A stretch of DNA of 64,000 bases, from the NCBI GenBank assembly GCA_900546415.1, contig URCY01000001.1, forward strand, positions 1 through 64,000. The letters run 5' to 3'. Positions 7,649 through 15,785 of this stretch are shown in pieces (the first letter of the stretch is position 1; each line of letters opens with the position of its first letter). This DNA is from an uncultured Eubacteriales bacterium. Its GTDB lineage: Bacteria > Bacillota > Clostridia > Oscillospirales > Oscillospiraceae. Under the pieces are notes generated by a model. It did no database searches. It was given only the letters and a program-made list of their open reading frames with translations, and had not been told where the DNA came from. The position numbers and the translations under genes are program-made.

Positions 7649-8545
7649 GTGGCACAATACATCATCATCGGCGCGGTCGCTCTGATCGTGCTCATCATCC
7701 TCATTAAGAATATCTGCATCGTGCAGCAGTCCCGGGCTTATGTGGTCGAGCGCCTCGGCGCATTCTCGGCGGTCTGGGAGGTCGGCATTCATTTTAAGGT
7801 GCCGTTCCTCGAGCGCATTGCCCGCAAGGTCAGCCTCAAGGAGCAGGTGCTGGACTATCCGCCCCAGCCGGTCATCACGAAGGATAACGTCACGATGCAG
7901 ATCGACACCGTCGTCTATTTTCAGATCACCGATCCGAAGCTCTATACCTACGGCGTGGAGCACCCCATGATGGCCATGGAGACCCTGACAGCGACGACCC
8001 TGCGCAACATCATCGGCGACCTTGAGCTGGATCAGACGCTCACCAGCCGCGACGTCATCAATACGCGGATGCGCGCGATCCTGGACGAGGCGACCGACCC
8101 TTGGGGCATTAAGGTCACGCGCGTCGAGCTGAAGAACATCCTGCCGCCGCAGGACATCCAGAATTCCATGGAGAAGCAGATGAAGGCCGAGCGCGACCGC
8201 CGTCAGGCGATCCTGCAGGCCGAGGGCACGAAGCATTCGCAGATCCTTGTCGCCGAGGGCGAGAAGGAATCCGCCATTCTGCGCGCCGACGCAGAGAAGC
8301 AGGCCGCGATCCTCCGCGCAGAGGGTCAGGCAGAGGCCATCCGCGCCGTGCAGAAGGCGACGGCAGAGGCTATGAAGATGCTCAACGATGCCTGCCCGAA
8401 CGATCAGGTCATCAAGCTCAAGGCGCTTGAGACGATGCAGAAGGTTGCGGACGGTCAGGCGACGAAGATCATCATCCCGTCGGAGATCCAGGGTCTGGCC
8501 GGTCTGGCCAGCGGCCTTGTCGAGACGGCGAAGGAAGCAAAATAA
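7649..8545 (+). CDS. SPFH/band 7 (stomatin-prohibitin) family protein
   Basis: A 298-residue protein starting with GTG. A single N-terminal membrane anchor (about 3-22) is followed by the band 7 domain (about 25-190, with VVERLGAFSAVWEVG and the NVTMQIDTVVYFQI core). A long charged helical segment (about 170-265) is rich in AE, AEGE and AEKQAA repeats, the usual coiled coil for oligomerisation. QmcA/YbbK-like proteins have this layout. The nfeD-SPFH gene pair is widespread and thought to organise membrane microdomains. The downstream hairpin at 8580-8616 ends the operon. Confidence 0.93.
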   Translation: MAQYIIIGAVALIVLIILIKNICIVQQSRAYVVERLGAFSAVWEVGIHFKVPFLERIARKVSLKEQVLDYPPQPVITKDNVTMQIDTVVYFQITDPKLYTYGVEHPMMAMETLTATTLRNIIGDLELDQTLTSRDVINTRMRAILDEATDPWGIKVTRVELKNILPPQDIQNSMEKQMKAERDRRQAILQAEGTKHSQILVAEGEKESAILRADAEKQAAILRAEGQAEAIRAVQKATAEAMKMLNDACPNDQVIKLKALETMQKVADGQATKIIIPSEIQGLAGLASGLVETAKEAK

Positions 8546-8579
8546 GAGCAAAACGGCCCGGATCAGAGCTGCTTGCATA

Positions 8580-8616
8580 AAAAACCCGCGTCCCGGATTT
8601 CGGGACGCGGGTTTTT
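8580..8616. terminator. Strong bidirectional terminator
   Basis: A perfect 16-bp stem (AAAAACCCGCGTCCCG and its complement) around loop GATTT, with A and T tracts on either side. It separates the convergent SPFH gene (+) and the GntR gene (-) and can serve both. Confidence 0.92.
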
Positions 8617-8657
8617 AGCGGGTCAAAACACCTTTTCAGGACGCGGGGCTTGCGTGC

Positions 8658-9317
8658 TCAGCGGCTGCTCAGCAGGCGCACGCTGTGTTCAAAGGTGCTC
8701 TCGTTGTGATGCAGCACGGCCAGATAGCAGCGGCCGATGTCGGCGCTCTCAATGGCGTCGACTACGGCGCGGTGCTCCTCGAGCGCGTCGCGGCAGCGAT
8801 CCGGCTCGCGCAGACTGTGCCGCGCAGGCTCCTCAATGCGGTAGGCGTGCAGTTCATAAAGCTCGGCGAAGTCCGCGTTCGGAAAAAAGAGCATGATCGT
8901 GCGGTGAAAGAGAATGTCCGCCTCCAGAAATGCGGCAAGGTCACTGCGTTCGGATGCCTGCTCCTGCTTTTGCAGCAGCTCGTGCAGGTGCGCCAGCGCG
9001 TCCTGCCCATCCGGCCGGTCGCGGCGCTCCATGATGCTCAGCGCACAAAAGCTCTCCACGGCGACACGCGTCTGGAAGGTGCTGACCAGATCCTCCTCGG
9101 TCATTTGGTGCAGACGGAAGCCCCGGCTCGGGATGATGTCGATGTATTTTGCGTGGCTCAGGCGGGTCAGCGCGTCCTTAACAGGGGTGCGGGAGCAGTT
9201 CAGCTCCCGCGCGACCTGCGACTCGGAATAGACCTGCTCCGATTCCAGCTCGTCGTTCAGAATTTTGCCGCGCAGGTATTGATAGGCCTGCTCCTGTAAA
9301 AATTGAAAATCACGCAT
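8658..9317 (-). CDS. GntR/FCD-family regulator of acid-sugar catabolism
   Basis: A 219-residue repressor-type protein. Residues about 5-70 form the GntR winged helix (SESQVARELNCSRTPVKDAL), and about 80-215 the all-helical FCD ligand domain, whose conserved Asp and His residues bind a metal and often an organic acid. AGGAG lies ten bases before the ATG. It follows the acid-sugar genes on the same strand but also has its own promoter (9353-9382). FCD regulators commonly bind GGTATACC-like palindromes, and three overlapping copies sit in the promoter at 15321-15350, so it is the likely regulator of the whole set (inference). Confidence 0.88.
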   Translation of the reverse strand: MRDFQFLQEQAYQYLRGKILNDELESEQVYSESQVARELNCSRTPVKDALTRLSHAKYIDIIPSRGFRLHQMTEEDLVSTFQTRVAVESFCALSIMERRDRPDGQDALAHLHELLQKQEQASERSDLAAFLEADILFHRTIMLFFPNADFAELYELHAYRIEEPARHSLREPDRCRDALEEHRAVVDAIESADIGRCYLAVLHHNESTFEHSVRLLSSR

Positions 9318-9352
9318 GTCGGTACGCTCCTGCGGGATACATTATTTAAATT

Positions 9353-9382
9353 ACTATACCATCCCGGACGGGGCGCTGTCAA
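9353..9382 (-). promoter_or_regulatory. Promoter of the GntR gene
   Basis: On the minus strand, TTGACA (9382-9377) and TATAGT (9358-9353) with an 18-bp spacer. The -35 box overlaps the stop codon of the upstream isomerase gene (9379-9381). An A/T-rich near-dyad just downstream (9337-9358) could be an autoregulatory site. Confidence 0.7.
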
Positions 9383-10170
9383 GCTTCTTTTGCGCCGTCG
9401 GCTGCCCATTGGCGCAGCAGCGCGTTCGAGCGCGGGAGCGCTTCGGACAGGTCGTCGTAGGTTGCCTCGACGGCGATCTCGCCGGAATAGCGCGCCTCGC
9501 GGAGCTGACGGAAATAGGCGGCGCAGTCGGCGGCGTGGTCGGCGCGAAGGTAGTGCTTTTCACCGTCGACAAACTGCGCAATGTGCACCTCGCGGACGTA
9601 GAGCAGGGCGCGGCGCAGCGGCGCGGCGTCCTCGTGCATGACGAAGGCGTGATACATGTCAAACACCATGCCGACATTCGGCAGCTTCAGGCGGTCGAGG
9701 ACGGCGCGTACCTCGTCGGTCGTGTTCATCCAGTTGCATTCCAGCGTGCACAGCGGCTCGGCCAAGGCCCAAAGCCCCTCGGCGCCGAGCGCGTCGGAGA
9801 GAATTTGCAGAGTCGTTTCCCACTGACGCATGGCACGCTTGCGGTCAAAGCCCTCGGGGAGCTTGCGGGAATTCGGCGAGCCGATGCCGACGGCCTGCAC
9901 GCCGATGCGCTTGGCGTTTTGAGCCAGCCGCCGCGCATAGCGCGCCAGCGCGAAGGAATCGTAGCCCTCGCCGACGAGCTTGATCTCAGCCGGACAGAAG
10001 GCGTTCAGGGAACGGCAGACCAGACCGGTCTCATCAAGGGTTTTTTGAATGCGGTCAAGCTCGGCGTCGCCGCAGGCGGCGACATAGGAACCGGCCAGCG
10101 CAATGCGGTCGAAGCCCGCGTCGGCGACGGCCTGCGCGTGGTCGAGCGAGGCGCAGCAGCAGAATTGCAT
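9379..10170 (-). CDS. Xylose-isomerase-like TIM-barrel protein (sugar phosphate isomerase/epimerase; OtnI-like)
   Basis: A 263-residue protein of the AP endonuclease 2/xylose isomerase-like TIM-barrel superfamily. Metal-ligand positions typical of the family are visible: Glu of LAEPLCTLE, Asp and His of MVFDMYHAF, His of EVHIAQF and Glu of IAVEATYD. Hydroxypyruvate isomerases and the OtnI 2-oxo-tetronate isomerase belong here. Next to an OtnK-like kinase, an OtnI-like role on a 2-oxo acid sugar is the best guess, but ketose epimerase activity is equally possible from sequence alone. GGAGG lies eight bases before the start. An MITE-like element separates it from the kinase gene upstream. Confidence 0.8.
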   Translation of the reverse strand: MQFCCCASLDHAQAVADAGFDRIALAGSYVAACGDAELDRIQKTLDETGLVCRSLNAFCPAEIKLVGEGYDSFALARYARRLAQNAKRIGVQAVGIGSPNSRKLPEGFDRKRAMRQWETTLQILSDALGAEGLWALAEPLCTLECNWMNTTDEVRAVLDRLKLPNVGMVFDMYHAFVMHEDAAPLRRALLYVREVHIAQFVDGEKHYLRADHAADCAAYFRQLREARYSGEIAVEATYDDLSEALPRSNALLRQWAADGAKEA

Positions 10171-10191
10171 GAAGTTATCCTCCGTTCATAA

Positions 10192-10351
10192 GGGAATCTC
10201 TGATTCAATCGCAAGAGTGGTCAGCGAGGGATTTTGTTCCAGATCGAGGTTTGAAAATTGCAGGAATCCTTTACGTATTTCAAGATTTTCAAACCGATAA
10301 GCTGGGGCAAAAGACCCGCTGAGCGCCGCAGCCGATTGATTCAGAGGTTCC
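10192..10351. repeat. MITE-like element, full-length copy B
   Basis: A 160-bp element almost identical, in inverted orientation, to the copy at 62265-62423. Its terminal inverted repeats are GGAACCTCTGAATCAATCG at one end and a near-complement at the other. It lies between the isomerase and kinase genes, and its left end supplies the last codons and stop of the kinase gene. It has no transposase. Confidence 0.85.
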
Positions 10352-11597
10352 TAAGGTCGTGCAGGCGGCATTCGATCTCCTGAAGCAGGTTCTCATCGCC
10401 GAAGCCGCCCGCCTTGGTGACAACGAAAAGCGCGCCCGTGTCCGTCTGCATCTGCGAGAGCACGATGCCGGGCAGCAGCTCGGCCAGCGGCGTGACGGAC
10501 GTGCAGCCCAGCGCCCGGGCGATGCCGAGCAGCGTATCGCCGCCGAAGACGATCAGCGCGGCGGGCTTTTTGCGGGCGAGCACCTGCGCCGTGAGCGCGC
10601 CGAGCCGCGCGGCGATGCGCGCCGGGACGGTCTGCGGGTCGATGGAAAGGCGCGCGGCGAGCGCCGCCGTTTCGGCGAGACATTCGCGTCCGCCGCTCAC
10701 GCGCAGCAGCGCGCGGCCGCTCCGCTCGAGCGCAGTGCAGAGCGTGTCAAGTGTTTTTGCGTCGTCCCCGGTGTCAGAGAGCATCTGCGCGGCCGTCAGC
10801 GGAAGCTCCGGATAGCCGCAGTGCGCGGCAGCGTACCGGCACTGTGCGACCGCGCGCGGATGCACGCTCCCGCAGACGAGCAGCAGGCTGCCGTTTGGCA
10901 GCTCGGGCACTTGCGCGGTGCGCGGCAGGTTGAGCACGGTCTCCAGGGCGGCGGCAAACCCGGCGCACCCGGCCAGACAGACCGCCTCGCCGTGCGCCCA
11001 AAGCGCCTGCGCGGTTTGCAGCAGCTCGGCGTCGGTTTCGGCGTCGAAAACGACCAGCTCCGGCCGATCGGCCTCCGGCGGCAGCGCGGCCGGGGCGGCG
11101 ATGCGCACGGGGCGGTCGGTCTGCTCGGCAAGCAGGGCGGGGACAAAGTCCGTGCCGACGGGATTGAACGGGTCGGCGGCGAAATCCGTGCGTGCCAGCG
11201 GCACGCCGTTCACAAGCTGCGTGCCGCCGCGCGTCGTGCGCCCGAGGGCGGGGTAGGCGGGGGCGAAGAAGAGCCGCTTTGCGCCGCAGACATCCTGCAT
11301 GGCTGCCAGCTCCGCGCCGAGGTTGCCGCGCAGCGTCGAGTCGGTTTTTTTGTAGAAAACGGGGCACCCGGCCGCCTTGGCCAGCCGTGTGACGGCGCGC
11401 ACGCGCGCGGCGGCGTCCTCCGGCGGCAGGTGGCGGCTCTCGGTGTCCGCAACGACGACGTCGGCCTGACAGTCGGCGAGCAGGCCGGCTGTCAGGGCGT
11501 CGGAGAGAAACAGGGTCGTGGCGATCCCATGCCGGGCAAATTGGATTCCGGTGTCCAAGGCGCCGGTGAAATCGTCTGCGATCACCAGAAGCTGCAT
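10341..11597 (-). CDS. Four-carbon acid sugar kinase family protein (OtnK/DtnK-like)
   Basis: A 418-residue kinase of the DUF1537/OtnK family, which phosphorylates four-carbon acid sugars such as D-threonate, D-erythronate or 3-oxo-tetronate using ATP. The N-terminal acid-sugar domain opens with IADDFTGALDTG and contains KKTDSTLRGN near 83-92. The C-terminal nucleotide domain has IVFGGDT and the closing TKAGGFGDE. It starts four bases after the Zn-dehydrogenase stop, so translation is probably coupled. The final Arg-Asn-Leu and stop are read from the end of the repeat element, so the original C-terminus has been altered by a few residues. With PdxA2 downstream chemistry, D-threonate is a good candidate substrate. 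Confidence 0.88.
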   Translation of the reverse strand: MQLLVIADDFTGALDTGIQFARHGIATTLFLSDALTAGLLADCQADVVVADTESRHLPPEDAAARVRAVTRLAKAAGCPVFYKKTDSTLRGNLGAELAAMQDVCGAKRLFFAPAYPALGRTTRGGTQLVNGVPLARTDFAADPFNPVGTDFVPALLAEQTDRPVRIAAPAALPPEADRPELVVFDAETDAELLQTAQALWAHGEAVCLAGCAGFAAALETVLNLPRTAQVPELPNGSLLLVCGSVHPRAVAQCRYAAAHCGYPELPLTAAQMLSDTGDDAKTLDTLCTALERSGRALLRVSGGRECLAETAALAARLSIDPQTVPARIAARLGALTAQVLARKKPAALIVFGGDTLLGIARALGCTSVTPLAELLPGIVLSQMQTDTGALFVVTKAGGFGDENLLQEIECRLHDLRNL

Positions 11598-11601
11598 GGC
11601 C

Positions 11602-12639
11602 TCAGGGGATCAGGAGCATCTTGCCGGGCTTCCCGGCCTTGATGTCGGCGAAGGCCTTTTCAAAATCGCGCAGCGGATATTTGCCGGAGATGACCGGCTC
11701 CACCGGGAATTTTCCGGACTGGATCAGCTCGATGCACTGCTCCCACGTCTTATACATCAGGCGGCCGGTCGAGCCGACGACGGTCGCTTCCTTATAAATA
11801 ATGTCGGAGGTGAGATCCAGCTCGATCGGGTCGTTCGGCAGGCCGACCAAAACGATCCGGCCGCCGTTCGTGATCATGCGGAACAGGGACTTGATCGCCG
11901 GGATGACGCCGGTGTAGTCCAGCGCGACGTCCGCGCCGCCGTCGGTCAGACGGACGACCTCTGCCGCGGCATCGAGCGTGCGGGAGTTCAGCACGACGTC
12001 CGCGCCCATCTCCGTCGCAACGCGCAGCTTCTCGTCGATCACGTCCAGCGCGATGACCTGCTTGGCACCCCATGCCTTCGCCGCGCCAACGGCCATCAGG
12101 CCGATCGGGCCGCAGCCGTTGACGACGACGGTTTTCCCGGCCACGTCGCCGCAGTCCACGCCGTGTACCGCCACGCCCATCGGCTCAAGGATCGCGCCCG
12201 TCTCATAGGGGAAATCGGGGGCGAGCTTGAACGCGTCGTCAGCCGGGAAGCTGATGTATTCGGCGAATGCGCCGGGGACGTGCACGCCGATGATCTTCAT
12301 ATTTTCGCAGATGTGCCGCTTGTTGCTCAGGCACATACGGCAGTGGTTGCAGGGAATGTGCGTCTCGCCGGCCACGCGGTCGCCGACCTTGACCTCGGTC
12401 ACCTCGCTGCCGACCTGCACAACGTCGCCGGAGAACTCGTGGCCGAAGACCATCGGCGTCGGAACGCGCTGCTGGGCGTAGGGCGTCCATGCCATGATGT
12501 GCGAATCGGTGCCGCAGATCGCGGTCGCGCGCACGCGGACGAGCACGTCGCGCGGGCCGACCGACGGGATCGGCAGATTCTCCTGAATTTCTGCGCCGGG
12601 AGCGGGCGCTGCCTTCACAAGACCGTACATGGTTTCCAT
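11602..12639 (-). CDS. Zinc-dependent medium-chain dehydrogenase, threonine/sorbitol dehydrogenase type
   Basis: A 345-residue NAD(P)-dependent dehydrogenase. Catalytic zinc ligands are Cys42 (ICGTDSH) and the His of GHEFSG. A structural zinc lobe is present (CNHCRMC and a fourth Cys in RHIC), and the Rossmann fold has GCGPIGLM. It resembles L-threonine 3-dehydrogenase along its full length, but in this operon an alditol or acid-sugar substrate is more likely; it could oxidise the hydroxyl that precedes the kinase step. AAGGAGG lies eight bases before the ATG. Downstream spacing to the kinase gene is four bases, upstream to pdxA 18 bases. Substrate is not determinable here. Confidence 0.88.
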   Translation of the reverse strand: METMYGLVKAAPAPGAEIQENLPIPSVGPRDVLVRVRATAICGTDSHIMAWTPYAQQRVPTPMVFGHEFSGDVVQVGSEVTEVKVGDRVAGETHIPCNHCRMCLSNKRHICENMKIIGVHVPGAFAEYISFPADDAFKLAPDFPYETGAILEPMGVAVHGVDCGDVAGKTVVVNGCGPIGLMAVGAAKAWGAKQVIALDVIDEKLRVATEMGADVVLNSRTLDAAAEVVRLTDGGADVALDYTGVIPAIKSLFRMITNGGRIVLVGLPNDPIELDLTSDIIYKEATVVGSTGRLMYKTWEQCIELIQSGKFPVEPVISGKYPLRDFEKAFADIKAGKPGKMLLIP

Positions 12640-12657
12640 GAATGAAGCCTCCTTCTG

Positions 12658-13695
12658 TTATTTCGTCACGTTTTTGCGGTTTTTGGCCATCAGAATCGCC
12701 ATATCCATGGCGTCAACAAGGCTCTCCTCGTTCGCGCGCCCCTCACCGGCCTTGCCGAAGGCGGTGCCGTGGTCAACGGAGGTGCGGATGATCGGCAGGC
12801 CGATCGTGGAGTTGACGCCGCTCATGGCGGTATATTTGTTCGTCTTGAGATCGAGCTTGAAGCCCGCGAGCTTCAGCGGAATGTGCCCCTGATCGTGATA
12901 CATGGCGACCACGATGCCGTATTGTCCGGCCTGCGCCTTGACGAACACGGTGTCGGGCGGGACGGGGCCGTCGACGTTGATGCCCTCGGCCTGCGCCTGC
13001 TCAATGGCCGGGATGATCGCGCGCGCCTCCTCGTCGCCGAACAGGCCGTTCTCCGAGCAGTGGGCGTTGAAGCCCGCGACGCCGATCTTTGCATCGGGCA
13101 TACCCAGAAGCTCCATGGCCTGCCGCGCCAGCTTGATGACGGTGTAAACGCGCTGCTTCGTGATGCGGTCGCAGGCTTCGCGCATGGAGACGTGCGTCGT
13201 CACGTGGATCACGCGCAGATTGCCGCCGGTCAGAAGCATGGCGTAGTCCTTCGTGCCGGTCAGGTCGGCGAGAATTTCGGTGTGGCCGGAGTAATGATAG
13301 CCCGCGAGGTTGATGGCCTCCTTGTTGATGGGGCCTGTGACAATGGCGTCGGTCTTGCCCTGCATGGCAAGCTCCGTCGCCTCGCGGACGTAATGGAAGG
13401 CGGCCTTTCCGGCCAGCGCCGAGACCTTTTTATATTCCCAGCTATGCGGCGTCAGGAAGCCGAGGTCGATCAGGTTGATGACGCCCGGTTCGTTGACGGC
13501 CTGCGAGGGGTCTTCAATCTTGTTCAGGCGGCAATCGCAGCCGGTGAAGGAGACGGCGTCGGCCATGGCGGCGGCGTCGCCGATCACGACGGGCACGCAT
13601 TTTTGTGTCCAATCGTTCTTCGCGAGGGCTTTGACGGCAATCTCCGCGCCGATTCCGGCGGGGTCACCCATGGAAATTCCGAGTACGGGCAGCAT
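12658..13695 (-). CDS. pdxA2: PdxA-family 4-phospho-D-threonate 3-dehydrogenase (PdxA2-like)
   Basis: A 345-residue NAD-dependent metal enzyme of the PdxA family, with the N-terminal signature GISMGDPAGIG, the substrate loop TGPINKEA, and metal ligands in GHTEIL, AGFNAH and YHDQGHIPLK. PdxA makes a vitamin B6 precursor; the PdxA2 branch oxidises and decarboxylates 4-phospho-D-threonate or -erythronate to dihydroxyacetone phosphate. The OtnK-like kinase two genes downstream and the lack of other B6 genes favour the PdxA2 role. AAGGAGG lies seven bases before the start. Calling it PdxA rather than PdxA2 would need phylogeny. Confidence 0.87.
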   Translation of the reverse strand: MLPVLGISMGDPAGIGAEIAVKALAKNDWTQKCVPVVIGDAAAMADAVSFTGCDCRLNKIEDPSQAVNEPGVINLIDLGFLTPHSWEYKKVSALAGKAAFHYVREATELAMQGKTDAIVTGPINKEAINLAGYHYSGHTEILADLTGTKDYAMLLTGGNLRVIHVTTHVSMREACDRITKQRVYTVIKLARQAMELLGMPDAKIGVAGFNAHCSENGLFGDEEARAIIPAIEQAQAEGINVDGPVPPDTVFVKAQAGQYGIVVAMYHDQGHIPLKLAGFKLDLKTNKYTAMSGVNSTIGLPIIRTSVDHGTAFGKAGEGRANEESLVDAMDMAILMAKNRKNVTK

Positions 13696-13707
13696 AACAA
13701 ATCCTCC

Positions 13708-14592
13708 TTATGATTGCTTTTCTACCTTCACCATTGCAAGCTCCTCAAAGTAGCGGACAATGGCGCTGTGGTCGTTGTCGGCAAGGCCGTGCAGCATCAG
13801 GCTCTGCATGATCTCGTAGAGCTGCGCCGTCAGCGGCAGCGGGACGTTCATGGTGTGCGCGGCGTTCATCACGTTCTTGATGTCCTTGTGGTTGATGGAG
13901 ATCTTGCCGCCGGGGGCAAAATTGCGGCTGTACATCATCGGCGCCTTCGCGTCGAGTACGGCGCTCCCGGCCAGACCGCCGCGAATCGCCTGATAGACCT
14001 TCTCGGGGTCCGCGCCGGCCTTCGCGGCAAGCACAAAGGCCTCCGAGACGGCGGCAATGCCCAGATTCACGATGATCTGGTTGGCCAGCTTCGTGATCGA
14101 GCCGCTCCCGACGCCGCCGATGCGGATCGCCGAGCTGCCCATGATGTCAAAATAGGGCTGCGCACGCTGGAAGGTCTCCTCGTCGCCGCCGACCATAAAG
14201 GAGAGCGTGCCGTTGATCGCGCCCGGCTCGCCGCCGGACACGGGGGCGTCGAGGAAGGCAACGTCCTGCCTGGCAAGGCGCTCGGCGCAGGCGCGGGACT
14301 CGCCAGGCGTGACGCTGGACATATCCACGACCAGCGCACCCTGCCGCAGCGTCGAGGCGACGCCGTTTTCGCCGAACAGGACGTTCTGCACGATCGCGCC
14401 GTTGGGCAGGATCGTAAAGACCACGTCGCAGTCTGCGCCGATCTGCGCCTGTGTCGAGGGCAGCGCGCCGAGGGCGGCAACCTCGTCAACGGCGCTCTGA
14501 ACCAAATCGTTGACGCGCACCTGCACGCCCGCCTTCAAAAGATTCTTGACCATGGGCTTGCCCATGATGCCAAGGCCGATAAAACCGATCAT
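13708..14592 (-). CDS. Beta-hydroxyacid dehydrogenase family protein (LtnD/GarR-like)
   Basis: A 294-residue NAD(P)-dependent enzyme of the 3-hydroxyisobutyrate/tartronate-semialdehyde family. It has Rossmann GLGIMGKPM at 6-14, substrate motif DAPVSGGEPGA near 117, and the catalytic lysine in GSGSITKLANQ. L-threonate dehydrogenase (LtnD) of acid-sugar clusters and GarR belong here. It is the first structural gene of the minus-strand acid-sugar set. The frame stays open upstream into a repeat element, but AGGAG ten bases before the ATG at 14592 and the family N-terminus fix the start. Preferred substrate (threonate, glycerate or tartronate semialdehyde) is uncertain. Confidence 0.88.
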   Translation of the reverse strand: MIGFIGLGIMGKPMVKNLLKAGVQVRVNDLVQSAVDEVAALGALPSTQAQIGADCDVVFTILPNGAIVQNVLFGENGVASTLRQGALVVDMSSVTPGESRACAERLARQDVAFLDAPVSGGEPGAINGTLSFMVGGDEETFQRAQPYFDIMGSSAIRIGGVGSGSITKLANQIIVNLGIAAVSEAFVLAAKAGADPEKVYQAIRGGLAGSAVLDAKAPMMYSRNFAPGGKISINHKDIKNVMNAAHTMNVPLPLTAQLYEIMQSLMLHGLADNDHSAIVRYFEELAMVKVEKQS

Positions 14593-14626
14593 AGTTCCAA
14601 TGCTCCTTTGCATATAGCGTTTTTGG

Positions 14627-14735
14627 GGAACCGCTGACGAAATCGCAAGAGCGGTCAGCGAGGGATTTTGTTCCAAACCGATCAGTTGGGTCAGAAGACC
14701 CGCTGCGCGCCGCAGCTGATCGATTCAGAGGTTCC
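14627..14735. repeat. MITE-like element, internally deleted copy C
   Basis: About 109 bp with the same ends and flanks as the 160-bp copies (core GGTCAGCGAGGGATTTTGTT and the terminal GATTCAGAGGTTCC), but without the central 50 bp. It lies in the leader between the acid-sugar promoter and the LtnD-like gene. Confidence 0.8.
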
Positions 14736-15320
14736 TTAGGGGAAATGGGAGAGAAGACAGAAGCGTAGCCCCCCGACGGCGCAGAGAATGAAGAAAACAC
14801 AAGGAGTGGCCGCAGAAATAAGCGGCCGGGGGCTTCCCGGGATCGGCCGTGCCGGAGGAGGAACGTCTCCGGGCAGCGGCGCGCAGCTCCGAAAAAGCGG
14901 CCTTTTTCGTTCGGAATGAGCTGCTCCATGCGCCCTGCACCGCGCGAAGGACGGACGCGCGGCGCAGCGCCGCGACAGGTTCGGCAGCGCGGACGGCGCG
15001 CCGAAGCGGCATTTTGTCACGGCGGACGGAGGAGAAAATCGACCCGGGATCGGGTGCGGCCTGCGTCCCGGCGGAAATTGCAAAGCACCGGGCGCCTGGA
15101 CGGCCGCTGTCGGGGGAGGAAGGCTGTCGGTCGGTGTCGGAAGGAAACGGCCATTGGGGCATCCTCTGCGCCTTGTGCAGCGCATGGATGCCGCCGCATC
15201 TATCCGACGAAGCCCGTCCGAAAGGATGAGACGAAAGGAACTTGCCGGTCGACAGCGGGAGGGAGAAAGAGGTTGCCGGTCGGGAAAGGCTGCGTTCTGT
15301 CTTCTGCTCCCAGCGATTCT

Positions 15321-15350
15321 AGTATACCGGTATACCGGTATACTTGTCAA
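15321..15350 (-). promoter_or_regulatory. Promoter with three overlapping GGTATACC operator units
   Basis: On the minus strand, TTGACA (15350-15345) and TATACT (15326-15321) with an 18-bp spacer. The spacer and -10 box (15322-15343) form a perfect palindrome of GTATACC-GGTATACC-GGTATAC. GGTATACC is the core typical of GntR/FCD operators (for example UxuR/ExuR). The transcript heads toward the LtnD-pdxA2-kinase-isomerase genes, so the GntR protein at 8658-9317 is the probable ligand-controlled repressor here. Confidence 0.75.
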
Positions 15351-15756
15351 GAGGGGAGAGGCGGTTTTTTTGAATAAATCTCGGGGCGGATTTTTGTTGA
15401 TTTTGAACAGAAGGAGAGAGAACGGGCGAATTTCAGGGAGACAGACGGGGACAGAGGGCGCGTGCGCGGCGGCATTTTGCTTTATGCGGTCATTTTTGCG
15501 CGGTGCTGCTCCGCACCGTTTTTCAAACGTTTCGTTCTGAAAACCGTTTGCCCGGAGGATGCAGCTGACCGGAAAGCGCAGCCGGACGAAATAAATCGTC
15601 TGTCCGGAGAAAAAATACGCAGCCGGGGAAGCGGAAAAAGCCAGCCGATATATTGGATTTTTTGAATTCTTTTTCTATATTGTATGCGTTATTCTTTTCA
15701 AAATATTACCGTCAGATTCGACAAGAAAATCGAAATTTGTTTGTATATTTTGCGGA

Positions 15757-15785
15757 TTGACGTCAAAGAAAAAAGAAAATATACT
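15757..15785 (+). promoter_or_regulatory. Promoter of the purine-catabolism locus
   Basis: TTGACG (15757-15762) and TATACT (15780-15785) with a 17-bp A-rich spacer. The 11-mer CCGATATATTG occurs at 15645-15655 and again at 15798-15808, just after the expected start point, and may be a regulator site. Confidence 0.75.

Noticed and set aside
14736..15350. Open frames on both strands in the 14.7-15.5 kb gap
   Set aside because: Pro/Arg/Ser-rich translations with no known motif; the longest minus-strand one starts inside the promoter at 15321-15350.
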